Assembly: GCF_001426265.1 (NCBI RefSeq)
Contig: NZ_LMDG01000033.1
Span: 339,336-403,335, forward strand
Source of the DNA: Rhizobium sp. Root1220
GTDB lineage: Bacteria; Pseudomonadota; Alphaproteobacteria; Rhizobiales; Rhizobiaceae
Direction of reading: 5' to 3'
DNA: 64,000 nucleotides
The translations under genes were made by a program, and so were the position numbers. Every line of letters begins with the position of its first letter. Position 1 is the first letter of the stretch. Under the pieces are notes generated by a model. The model saw only the letters and a list, made by a program, of their open reading frames with translations, had not been told where the DNA came from and did not search any database. Below, in pieces: positions 10,987 through 18,731 of this stretch.

Positions 10987-11898
10987 CTACTTCCCCTGCT
11001 CGTCGGCTTTGGCTTGCGCGTTCTGGAAGAAGACGATGGGGATCACCAGAATCAGAAGCAGGATCGTCGCCACTGCCGAGGAGACCGGCCAGTCACGGTT
11101 GGCATTGAACTCGTTCCACAATGTCTTGCCGATCATCAGCGTCTGCGATCCGCCGAGAAGATCGGGAATGACGAACTCGCCGACGGCCGGGATGAAGACC
11201 AGCATGCAGCCGGCCACGACACCCGGCAGCGACAACGGGAACGTCACTCGCCAGAAGGCGGTGATTGGCGTGCAACCGAGATCCTGCGCCGCCTCTATCA
11301 GCGTCCCGTCCATCTTCTCGAGCGATGAATAGAGTGGCAGGATCATGAAGGGCAAATAGGAATAGACAATGCCGATGTAGACCGCGACGTTCGTATTCAG
11401 GATGATCAGTGGGCTATCGATAACATTCATGTACAGCAGAACCTGGTTCAGCAGCCCTTCGGGCTTCAGGATGGCGATCCAGGCGTAGACGCGGATAAGG
11501 AAGCTTGTCCAGAACGGCAGGATCACCAGCATCAACAGCGTCGGTCGAATGGTGCGCGGAGCATTAGCCATCCCGTAGGCAATTGGATAAGCGATCAGCA
11601 ACGTGAAGAAAGTCGACACCCCGGCAATCACCACGCTCGATATATAGGCGTTCAGGTAAAGCGGGTCATCGATGAGGTAGGCGTAGTTTTCGAACGAGAA
11701 CGTCGATACCTTCTCCCAAAAATCGCTCCAGCCACCCGTCAGCGAAAAGACCGGCTCATAGGGCGGTATCGCGACAGCGGTTGTCGAAAGCGAAATGCGA
11801 AAGACGATAAAAAAAGGTGCCAGGAAGAAAAGCAGCAGCCACACGTAGGGCACAATGATGACAAGACGACTGTAGACGGCCGAACCGAGCTTGCCCAT
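10987..11898 (-). CDS. potH: Spermidine/putrescine-type ABC transporter permease (PotH/PotB-like)
   Basis: The 303-residue permease begins with a helix (VIIVPYVWLLLFFLAPFFIVF) and carries the EAA-loop LIEAAQDLGCTPITAFWRVTFPLS followed by FIPAVGEFVIPDLLGG, a hallmark of PotB/PotH. It would pair with the adjacent PotI-like permease in the inner membrane. The upstream ATPase gene ends three bases before this start, so translation is probably coupled. Confidence 0.88.
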   Translation of the reverse strand: MGKLGSAVYSRLVIIVPYVWLLLFFLAPFFIVFRISLSTTAVAIPPYEPVFSLTGGWSDFWEKVSTFSFENYAYLIDDPLYLNAYISSVVIAGVSTFFTLLIAYPIAYGMANAPRTIRPTLLMLVILPFWTSFLIRVYAWIAILKPEGLLNQVLLYMNVIDSPLIILNTNVAVYIGIVYSYLPFMILPLYSSLEKMDGTLIEAAQDLGCTPITAFWRVTFPLSLPGVVAGCMLVFIPAVGEFVIPDLLGGSQTLMIGKTLWNEFNANRDWPVSSAVATILLLILVIPIVFFQNAQAKADEQGK

Positions 11899-11901
11899 GC
11901 T

Positions 11902-13044
11902 TCAATCCTTGAGCAAAACGCCGGCGTCCTCGGCGAAGGTGATCCAGACTTCCTGGTCATAGGTGAAGGGATCGTCGACCGCGCGCTGCGCGTTCATCAA
12001 CGAGGCTTTGACCACCTTGCCACTCTTCAGCTTGACATGGAAAACCGTCATGTCGCCGAGATAGCCGATGTCCCACAATTCACCCGATGCTGCGTTCACG
12101 GTGGGGTTGGCTGGTGGTTTGCGCGTCACCTTGAGCTTTTCGGGGCGGATGGCAAAGCCGACCGACGCGCCCATGACAGGCAATTCGGGTGTCACGACCC
12201 TGATGGAGAAATTGCCATCGACCGCGATTTCAGCCGTGCTGTCGTTTGCACCAACCACCTTGCCATCGAAGATGTTCACGTCGCCAATAAAATCCGCCAC
12301 GAAACGGCAATTGGGCGCTTCGTAGATTTCCGCAGGCGTTGCAACCTGAACAACCTTGCCGTGGCTCATCACAGCAATCCGGTCAGCCATCGTCATCGCC
12401 TCTTCCTGATCGTGGGTGACGACGACAAAAGTGAGACCCAGGTTCTGCTGCAGGTCCATGAGCTCGAACTGTGTTTCCTCGCGCAGCTTCTTGTCGAGCG
12501 CGCCGAGCGGTTCGTCAAGCAGCAGCACCTTCGGTCGCTTGGCAAGCGAACGGGCAAGTGCCACACGCTGCCGCTGACCGCCGGAGAGCTGGTTCGGCTT
12601 GCGAGAAGCAAATTTCTCGAGCTTCACCATCTTGAGCATCTGAGCGACGCGCTCCGCGATTTCGTCCTTCGACATGCGGTCCTGACGCAGGCCGAAGGCA
12701 ATATTCTTCTCGACCGTCATGTGGGGAAAGAGCGCATAGGACTGGAACATCATGTTGACCGGCCGCTTGTAGGGCGGGGTTCCCGCGAGGTCGACACCGT
12801 CGAGGACGATCTCACCTGACGTCGGCTGCTCGAAGCCCGCCAGCATGCGCAGCAAGGTGGACTTGCCGCAGCCGGATGCGCCGAGAAGTGCGAAGAACTC
12901 GCGGTGGTAGATATTCAGGGACAGGTCATCGACGGCGGTAAAGTCGCCGAAGCGCTTGGTGACGTTGTTGAACGAGATAAACGGCTTCGACGCCGGATCC
13001 GTCCACGGCGCAAAGGAGCGGCGGATATTGCCCAGTGACTTCAT
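11902..13044 (-). CDS. potG: Polyamine-type ABC transporter ATP-binding protein (PotG/PotA-like)
   Basis: The 380-residue ATPase shows Walker A GASGCGKST, signature LSGGQRQRVALARSLAKRP, Walker B VLLLDEPLGALDKKLR, and the switch histidine in VVTHDQEEAMT. The last 100 residues form a TOBE-type regulatory domain, as usual for PotA/PotG. GGGGA lies upstream of the ATG. A hairpin with a short T tract lies between this gene and the binding-protein gene, likely lowering expression relative to it. Confidence 0.9.
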   Translation of the reverse strand: MKSLGNIRRSFAPWTDPASKPFISFNNVTKRFGDFTAVDDLSLNIYHREFFALLGASGCGKSTLLRMLAGFEQPTSGEIVLDGVDLAGTPPYKRPVNMMFQSYALFPHMTVEKNIAFGLRQDRMSKDEIAERVAQMLKMVKLEKFASRKPNQLSGGQRQRVALARSLAKRPKVLLLDEPLGALDKKLREETQFELMDLQQNLGLTFVVVTHDQEEAMTMADRIAVMSHGKVVQVATPAEIYEAPNCRFVADFIGDVNIFDGKVVGANDSTAEIAVDGNFSIRVVTPELPVMGASVGFAIRPEKLKVTRKPPANPTVNAASGELWDIGYLGDMTVFHVKLKSGKVVKASLMNAQRAVDDPFTYDQEVWITFAEDAGVLLKD

Positions 13045-13101
13045 ATTGTTCCCCGAAGAGTCATTTTCAGAACCGAACGTTCCCCGCGATCGGCACGCAC
13101 G

Positions 13102-13131
13102 AAAAGGCCCGGGCGTTGCCGTCCGGGCCTG
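13102..13131 (-). terminator. Intra-operon attenuating hairpin between potF and potG
   Basis: On the minus strand AGGCCCGG and CCGGGCCT form an eight-pair stem followed by TTTTC. Such hairpins after a binding-protein gene commonly let the binding protein be made in excess over the membrane components. Confidence 0.65.
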
Positions 13132-13138
13132 AGATTGA

Positions 13139-14236
13139 CTACTGGCCGGTCACGACCTTCGTCCAGAGACGCGTCGCGGTGCGCTGCGTTTTCGGATCCC
13201 AAGGCGAAATGGTGAAAAGCTTCTTCATCACCTCTTCGGTCGGATAGATGGCCGGGTCCTCGAGGATTTCCTTGTCCACGAACTGCTGCGAGGCCTTGTT
13301 GCCGTTGGCATAGAACACGTAGTTGCTCGCCTTGGCGATGATTTCCGGCTTCATCATGTAGTTGATGAACTCGTGAGCCTCGGCGACATGCGGCGCATCG
13401 GCCGGAACCGCCATCAGGTCGAACCACATCTGCGCGCCCTGCGAGGGGATCGAGTAGTTCACCTCGACGCCGTTCTTCGCTTCCTCGGCGCGATCGCGGG
13501 CCTGGAGTACGTCCCCCGAATAGCCGAACGCGATGCAGATGTCACCGTTGGCGAGCGCGTTGATATACTCCGAGGAGTGGAACTTGCGGATATATGGACG
13601 AACCGAGGCCAGCAGCTCCTCGGCCTTCTTGAAGTCTTCCGCCTTGGTCGAATTCGGGTCGAGACCGAGGTAATGCAGCGCCGTAGAGATCACGTCCTTC
13701 GGCGTGTCGAGCACGTAAATACCGCAATCCTTGAATTTTTCCGCGACCTTCGGATCGAAGATGACTTCGAGGCCCGGCTTGACGTCCGGCCCGAGGATCT
13801 CGGCGACCTTCTTGACGTTGTAGCCGATGCCGTCGGTTCCCCACATGTAGTCAACAGCATACTCGTTGCCCGGATCATAGCTGGCTGTGCGCTGCTGGAT
13901 CACATCCCACATGTTGGAAAGGTTCGGCAGTTTGGACTTGTCGAGCTTCTGGAATACGCCTGCCTGGATCTGGCGCTGCAGGAAGTCGGCTGTCGGGACG
14001 ACGACGTCGTAGCCGGTGCCGCCGGCAAGAAGTTTCGTTTCTACTGTCTCGTTGGAATCGAATGTGTCGTAGACGACCTTGATGCCGGTTTCCTTGGTGA
14101 AGTCTTCCAGGATGGAAGCATCGATGTAGTCCGACCAGTTGTATATGTTGACCACGCGATCTGCGGCAAAGGATGGCGCCGCAGCAAACACAGCAACGAC
14201 GGCCGTGGCTGCAAGTCTTCCTAATTTCGACCTCAT
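13139..14236 (-). CDS. potF: Periplasmic polyamine-binding protein (PotF/PotD-like)
   Basis: The 365-residue protein has a Sec signal peptide (KLGRLAATAVVAVFAAAPSFA, cleavage near residue 22) followed by ADRVVNIYNWSDYID, the standard mature start of PotF/PotD. YMWGTDGIGYN and GDICIAFGYSGD are other family motifs. It would bind putrescine or a related polyamine in the periplasm and deliver it to PotGHI. ATG 14236 has AGGAGATAGA directly upstream; the longer open frame to 14365 runs into the neighbouring regulator and is rejected as the start. Confidence 0.9.
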   Translation of the reverse strand: MRSKLGRLAATAVVAVFAAAPSFAADRVVNIYNWSDYIDASILEDFTKETGIKVVYDTFDSNETVETKLLAGGTGYDVVVPTADFLQRQIQAGVFQKLDKSKLPNLSNMWDVIQQRTASYDPGNEYAVDYMWGTDGIGYNVKKVAEILGPDVKPGLEVIFDPKVAEKFKDCGIYVLDTPKDVISTALHYLGLDPNSTKAEDFKKAEELLASVRPYIRKFHSSEYINALANGDICIAFGYSGDVLQARDRAEEAKNGVEVNYSIPSQGAQMWFDLMAVPADAPHVAEAHEFINYMMKPEIIAKASNYVFYANGNKASQQFVDKEILEDPAIYPTEEVMKKLFTISPWDPKTQRTATRLWTKVVTGQ

Positions 14237-14361
14237 TCTATCTCCTGCTTTTATGTTCAAGCATCGCGCCGGATGCTTGTCCCTCTGGTTTTGCCAGCAG
14301 ACTAGAAAGGATTTCAGGAGGCGACAAGCGTAAAATCCTGCACTCTCAATGATTTCACTTA

Positions 14362-15774
14362 TCATTGGAAGTCAAAGCTGCTGAGACCTGCAACCATTTC
14401 GTCGAGCCCCAGCGGACGTGTTACCGGCGGCTCGGCTCGCGACAGGCAGGCGCGCCGCTCACACAGGCGACAGGCCGGGCCGACCGATATTGCTGGCTGT
14501 GCCGCGGCCGCCTGGCCATAGGCGGTGTTTTCGGCGAGCGCCGCGTCGCAACCAATCAACATGGCCGTACGTCGCACGCGTTCGCCGAACGGCGCGTTTG
14601 GACCATCAAGTGTGCGCGAGACCGTAAGGAACCGCCCGCCGTCCGGCATCTCCACCGTCTCCGCCAGGATCTGACCGGGCTGAAGGAAGGCCGCATGGAC
14701 GTTCAGCTTGGGACAGGCGCCGCCAAAGCGCGAACTTGGAAAGCCCTGCCCGCCGGCGCGTCGCAGCCGATAGCCCGCGGCGTCAATCTCGATCGTGAAA
14801 AACGGAATGCCGGTCGCCCCGGGTCGCTGCAGCATTGCCAGCCGACTGGCCACCTGCGCGTAAGACACGCCGAACCGCGAACGGAGGATATCGATGTCGT
14901 AGCGCGTGCTCTGAGCCGCAGCGAGGAATACGCCATAGGGCATGACGAGCGCCAGCGCCCCGAGGCGGGAAACCTCGAAGCGAGCGATCCTTGTCGCCTC
15001 CGGCGTCGACAGTGCCAAGCTGTCGAGCTCGGCCACGATCGCATCATGCAGGGCGAGCGCCGCTACCTCGAAGGCGATTTCAAGGGCCTGATCAGCTTGG
15101 GATAGGCGCTCGGAAATGAAGAGCCGCATCGAGTGCCGGTCGAAGCGGCGGCGCAGGTCAGGCATGACGTGTACCGGTAGGACGCGAACGCCGATGCCGC
15201 GCTCTGTGCGCAGCCAGTCCTTGAATGCGCCCGGAAGATCCCGCGCCTCGGCGAAACGCGACGAAAAGGCTTCCGCGGCTTCCTCCAATTTCGGGAAATA
15301 GGCGGATCGACGCTCCAGAACATCGCGCACTTCATCGGATGGGAGCCGCGCACCGGCGAGCGGCACCTCCCCCGCACCCGCCGTCAGCGACGTCAGGTCC
15401 GACAGTCGGATGGCTTGCTCGCGGTAGGCGCGGTAGAGCTTGACCATGCCGCTCGCGGCATTTGGAGCCGCCTCGGCCACCTCGACGAGTTCATGGTCGC
15501 CCGGAAGCTCGCCAGCAAGCAGGGGATCGGCGAAAATCTCCTTCAGCTGACCGAGGCTGCCGCCGCCCTCGTCCCGCAACTCTTCCAGATCGACCTTGTA
15601 GACGGCAGATAGCTTCAAAAGCAGTTGTACGGTGAGCGGGCGCTGATTGCGCTCTATCAGGTTGAGATAGGAGGGCGATATCGCCAGCGCGTCCGCCATG
15701 GCGGTCTGGGTCACACCCAGACCGTTGCGAATACGTCGAACTTTCGGGCCGGCGAAAATCTTTCGCTCCCTCAT
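14362..15774 (-). CDS. XRE/IrrE-type (RamB/ScfR-like) transcriptional regulator of acyl or C2 metabolism
   Basis: The 470-residue regulator has an N-terminal XRE helix-turn-helix (about 8-62, LGVTQTAMADALAISPSYLNLIE), a central IrrE/M78-like region without a visible zinc HExxH motif, and a C-terminal domain containing a cysteine group CRLCERRAC. This architecture is that of the short-chain fatty acyl regulators (RamB, ScfR, MccR). It is divergent from isocitrate lyase across 195 bases; RamB regulates glyoxylate-cycle genes in Corynebacterium, so control of aceA is likely. AAGGA seven bases before the ATG supports the start. Confidence 0.82.
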   Translation of the reverse strand: MRERKIFAGPKVRRIRNGLGVTQTAMADALAISPSYLNLIERNQRPLTVQLLLKLSAVYKVDLEELRDEGGGSLGQLKEIFADPLLAGELPGDHELVEVAEAAPNAASGMVKLYRAYREQAIRLSDLTSLTAGAGEVPLAGARLPSDEVRDVLERRSAYFPKLEEAAEAFSSRFAEARDLPGAFKDWLRTERGIGVRVLPVHVMPDLRRRFDRHSMRLFISERLSQADQALEIAFEVAALALHDAIVAELDSLALSTPEATRIARFEVSRLGALALVMPYGVFLAAAQSTRYDIDILRSRFGVSYAQVASRLAMLQRPGATGIPFFTIEIDAAGYRLRRAGGQGFPSSRFGGACPKLNVHAAFLQPGQILAETVEMPDGGRFLTVSRTLDGPNAPFGERVRRTAMLIGCDAALAENTAYGQAAAAQPAISVGPACRLCERRACLSRAEPPVTRPLGLDEMVAGLSSFDFQ

Positions 15775-15785
15775 GTGACAATCCT

Positions 15786-15794
15786 TTTACTAAA
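15786..15794. promoter_or_regulatory. Imperfect copy of the TTTACAAA motif at the regulator's own start
   Basis: TTTACTAAA differs by one base from the motif found upstream of aceA and overlaps the region just before the regulator's ribosome-binding site, a position suited to autoregulation. Confidence 0.3.
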
Positions 15795-15809
15795 TGCATC
15801 AGACACGAC

Positions 15810-15819
15810 ATTTACAAAT
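15810..15819. promoter_or_regulatory. Candidate operator ATTTACAAAT
   Basis: This copy of the motif lies between the divergent regulator and aceA, 36 bases from the regulator start. It resembles the A/T-rich TTTGCAAA-type sites of RamB-like regulators. Confidence 0.4.
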
Positions 15820-15911
15820 ATTAACAACCGACCAGACGACGATGTCAATATCATTGCATCGTAACTCGTTTGCTCACGCCAAAGCATAGATCCTGCTGGC
15901 CATACCCCTGC

Positions 15912-15922
15912 ATTTTGTAAAT
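15912..15922. promoter_or_regulatory. Candidate operator, inverted copy of ATTTACAAA
   Basis: ATTTTGTAAAT is the reverse complement of ATTTACAAAAT. It lies 48 bases before the aceA ATG and faces the copy at 15810, forming a widely spaced inverted pair. Confidence 0.4.
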
Positions 15923-15969
15923 CCTGTCAACCAGCCAGAACTGGCACCTGAATTTGTGAGGAGGACAGA

Positions 15970-17259
15970 ATGACAGATTTTTACAAACTGCACCGGGACA
16001 TTCCCGCAGGACGCTTCAACGGAATCGAACGTCCCTATTCGGTCGATGATGTCAGGCGGTTGCGCGGGTCGGTCGAGCTTCGCCATTCGATCGCGGAAAT
16101 GGGGGCGAAACGGCTCTGGCAGCTCCTGCATGAGGACGATTTCGTCAACGCGCTCGGTGCCCTTTCAGGCAATCAGGCGATGCAGATGGTTCGTGCAGGA
16201 CTGAAGGCAATCTATCTGTCGGGCTGGCAGGTCGCGGCCGACTCCAATACGGCCTCGGCCATGTATCCGGACCAGTCGCTTTATCCCGCCAACGCCGGGC
16301 CGGAACTTGCCAAACGCATCAACCGCACCCTGCACCGGGCGGATCAGATCGAGACGTCGGAGGACAACGGCCTATCGGTCGAGACATGGTTCGCGCCGAT
16401 CGTCGCCGATGCGGAGGCGGGCTTCGGCGGGCCGCTCAACGCCTTCGAGATCATGAAGGGTTACATCGAGGCCGGCGCGGCCGGCGTCCACTTCGAGGAC
16501 CAACTGGCGTCGGAGAAGAAGTGCGGCCATCTCGGCGGCAAGGTTTTGATCCCGACCGCAGCCCATATTCGCAACCTGGACGCGGCCCGTCTTGCGGCTG
16601 ATGTCATGGGCGTTGCGACACTCGTCATCGCGCGGACCGATGCAGAAGCGGCCAAGCTCCTCACATCGGATATCGACGAGCGCGACCAGCCTTTCGTCGA
16701 CTACGTCGCGGGCCGCACCGTGGAGGGTTTCTATCAGGTGCGCAGCGGGCTCGAGCCGTGCATCGCGCGCGCAGTGGCCTATGCGCCTCATTGCGACCTG
16801 ATCTGGTGCGAAACGTCGAAACCCGATCTCGAGCAGGCACGCAGATTTGCCGAAGGCGTTCACAAGGTTCATCCGGGCAAGCTGCTCGCCTACAATTGCT
16901 CGCCATCGTTCAACTGGCGGAAAAACCTGGACGAGGCGACGATTGCCAGGTTCCAGCGGGAACTCGGCGCCATGGGCTACAAGTTCCAGTTCATCACGCT
17001 CGCGGGTTTCCACCAGCTGAACTTCGGCATGTACGAGCTGGCCCGCGGCTACAGGGATCGGCAGATGGCCGCCTATTCCGAACTGCAGCAGGCCGAATTC
17101 GCGGCGGAGGTCAACGGGTATACCGCCACGAAGCATCAGCGCGAGGTCGGCACAGGCTATTTCGATGCCGTTTCGATGGCCATAACCAGCGGACGCTCAT
17201 CGACGACCGCGATGAGGGAATCGACCGAGCACGCGCAGTTCAAACCAGCAGCAGAGTGA
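15970..17259 (+). CDS. aceA: Isocitrate lyase
   Basis: The 429-residue cytoplasmic enzyme splits isocitrate into glyoxylate and succinate, the first step of the glyoxylate shunt needed for growth on acetate, fatty acids or PHB. The active-site loop KKCGHLGGKVL is intact with catalytic Cys185, and the substrate-binding motifs WFAPIVADAEAGFGG and YNCSPSFNW are present. GAGGAGGACAG precedes the ATG. It probably forms an operon with the small gene 22 bases downstream and is likely controlled by the divergent RamB/ScfR-like regulator. Confidence 0.96.
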   Translation: MTDFYKLHRDIPAGRFNGIERPYSVDDVRRLRGSVELRHSIAEMGAKRLWQLLHEDDFVNALGALSGNQAMQMVRAGLKAIYLSGWQVAADSNTASAMYPDQSLYPANAGPELAKRINRTLHRADQIETSEDNGLSVETWFAPIVADAEAGFGGPLNAFEIMKGYIEAGAAGVHFEDQLASEKKCGHLGGKVLIPTAAHIRNLDAARLAADVMGVATLVIARTDAEAAKLLTSDIDERDQPFVDYVAGRTVEGFYQVRSGLEPCIARAVAYAPHCDLIWCETSKPDLEQARRFAEGVHKVHPGKLLAYNCSPSFNWRKNLDEATIARFQRELGAMGYKFQFITLAGFHQLNFGMYELARGYRDRQMAAYSELQQAEFAAEVNGYTATKHQREVGTGYFDAVSMAITSGRSSTTAMRESTEHAQFKPAAE

Positions 17260-17281
17260 CCGAACCAAGGAGGAGAATGCC

Positions 17282-17518
17282 ATGCCTACGCTTGCACGCG
17301 TCAAGGAACGCGCTGAAGAACAGTCCACCAGCATGACGCCGGATCAGCAAACGATGATCCGCATGCTTGCCAACGATCTGCACCGTCTGAACCAGTCTGT
17401 GATGAAGGCCGTCGATGCCGGCGTTTCGGTCGAGATCGTGCGCTCGGCGCGCCATCATGGCGGCGACGGGAACTGGGGCGATCTCTTGATCCCTGTCATC
17501 GTGGCGAGCCGCAACTGA
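17282..17518 (+). CDS. Small conserved-looking protein downstream of isocitrate lyase (DUF6494-like)
   Basis: This 78-residue soluble protein has a helical N-terminal half (ARVKERAEEQ, QTMIRMLANDLHRLNQ) and ends ARHHGGDGNWGDLLIPVIVASRN. Strong AAGGAGGAGAAT precedes the ATG. I remember similar small proteins next to aceA in rhizobia, under a domain of unknown function, but I cannot verify it here. Its position suggests co-transcription with aceA. No catalytic motif is visible. Confidence 0.75.
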   Translation: MPTLARVKERAEEQSTSMTPDQQTMIRMLANDLHRLNQSVMKAVDAGVSVEIVRSARHHGGDGNWGDLLIPVIVASRN

Positions 17519-17552
17519 TCTCGGTGGCGCCTCTTCGGGCGTCATCTTGCCC

Positions 17553-18422
17553 TCAACTGCGGCTGGGGCGTTTGCCCGCGAAGAGATCTCCATAGCTCTT
17601 CAGAAGCTTCGTCATGCGATCGGCAACGGTCCGGATTTCCGGCCGATGCCGATCCTCGTTGTTCATCACGATCCATTGCCGATGACGCAACTCCGGCAAT
17701 TCTGCGCCTATACGCTGGAGCTCCGGATCCAGATCCCCCACGAAGCAGGGCAACACAGCCCTGCCAGCGCCGGCGCGCACAAGTTCCGCAAGCGAACGCG
17801 GACGATTGACGGTGGCGGCGATCCTGCCCGCCGCATTGCGATGCGGCCACCGGAGGTAATTCGAGATGGCATCCTCTTCGCCAACCGCCACCCAGCGCTC
17901 ATCGAGATCGCTGGCATTACGCCTGGCGTAGACGGCATAGGCTACTTCACCCAACAGCCGCGCGGCGAGATTGCTCTCCTCGGGTTCAAAGGCGCGAATC
18001 CCGATGTCGCTTTCGCGGTAGCTCAAGTTGGCGCGTGTCTCGCCGATCGTCAGTGATATGGCGAAGGAATCGCCGGGCTTGCGTACGGCGGAAAAATTCT
18101 CCGTCAGCAACCATGCGATCCATGTGCCTGCCGCGATCCTTACGGTGGCTCCGACGCTGCCAGCCTTGCGCCATGACTCGACCTTGCGTGCCGCGGCCTC
18201 CATTTCCTGCAGGTGGTCGAGAAGTGCCTGGCCGTCAGGCGTCAGCCGATACCCGGTCTGGCTCCGTGAGAAGAGTCCGCGTCCCAGTTCCTGCTCGAGA
18301 TCGAGCATGCGGCGCCCTATCGTGGCCGGGCTCAGTCCGCTCGACGCGCTGGCGCCGGTGAGGCCGCCGAGCCGCGCGACATGCAGGAACAATTGAAAGG
18401 AATCCCATGGCGTGTCTTTCAT
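17553..18422 (-). CDS. LysR-family transcriptional regulator
   Basis: The 289-residue protein has an N-terminal winged helix-turn-helix (about residues 5-65: FQLFLHVARLGGLTGASAS, GLSPATIGRRMLDLEQELG, LFSRSQTGYRLT) and a LysR-type effector-binding domain from about residue 90. It converges on the aceA operon and is divergent from a small gene 88 bases away, the usual position for a LysR target. The effector is unknown. Confidence 0.85.
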   Translation of the reverse strand: MKDTPWDSFQLFLHVARLGGLTGASASSGLSPATIGRRMLDLEQELGRGLFSRSQTGYRLTPDGQALLDHLQEMEAAARKVESWRKAGSVGATVRIAAGTWIAWLLTENFSAVRKPGDSFAISLTIGETRANLSYRESDIGIRAFEPEESNLAARLLGEVAYAVYARRNASDLDERWVAVGEEDAISNYLRWPHRNAAGRIAATVNRPRSLAELVRAGAGRAVLPCFVGDLDPELQRIGAELPELRHRQWIVMNNEDRHRPEIRTVADRMTKLLKSYGDLFAGKRPSRS

Positions 18423-18509
18423 TGATGAAAAACATAGTGGGATAATTCCCGTTTATAAAGTATATTTTGATGGATATTTCAGGTGATGCCCATTTCAAAG
18501 GACATCACC

Positions 18510-18731
18510 ATGCTTGACCAGATCATAGTCGCGCAGATTATCAATCAGCACCGCCAAGGCAGAGACATGTATTCGGCTGCCGCTGAAGACGAGTTCTACG
18601 AAGGCTTCGGATACGCCCACCGGGCGTGGCTTGCCACCTTCCTGAAATCGCTTCGGCTTGACCGAAAAGCCCGCGCCCCACAGGCGCGCTGCACGTGCGG
18701 CAATCAAGCCGCCCTTCTGGCCCGACCGTAG
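18510..18731 (+). CDS. Small hypothetical protein divergent from the LysR regulator
   Basis: This 73-residue protein has an N-terminal segment MLDQIIVAQIINQHRQGRD, an acidic middle (EDEFYEGFGYAHRAW) and a basic, proline- and cysteine-containing tail. ATG 18510 is preceded by AAAGGA at seven-base spacing, which favours a real gene; the frame is open back to 18483. Its last 28 bases overlap the 3' end of the converging chemoreceptor gene. I do not recognise the family; the tail may be partly a by-product of the overlap. Confidence 0.5.
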   Translation: MLDQIIVAQIINQHRQGRDMYSAAAEDEFYEGFGYAHRAWLATFLKSLRLDRKARAPQARCTCGNQAALLARP

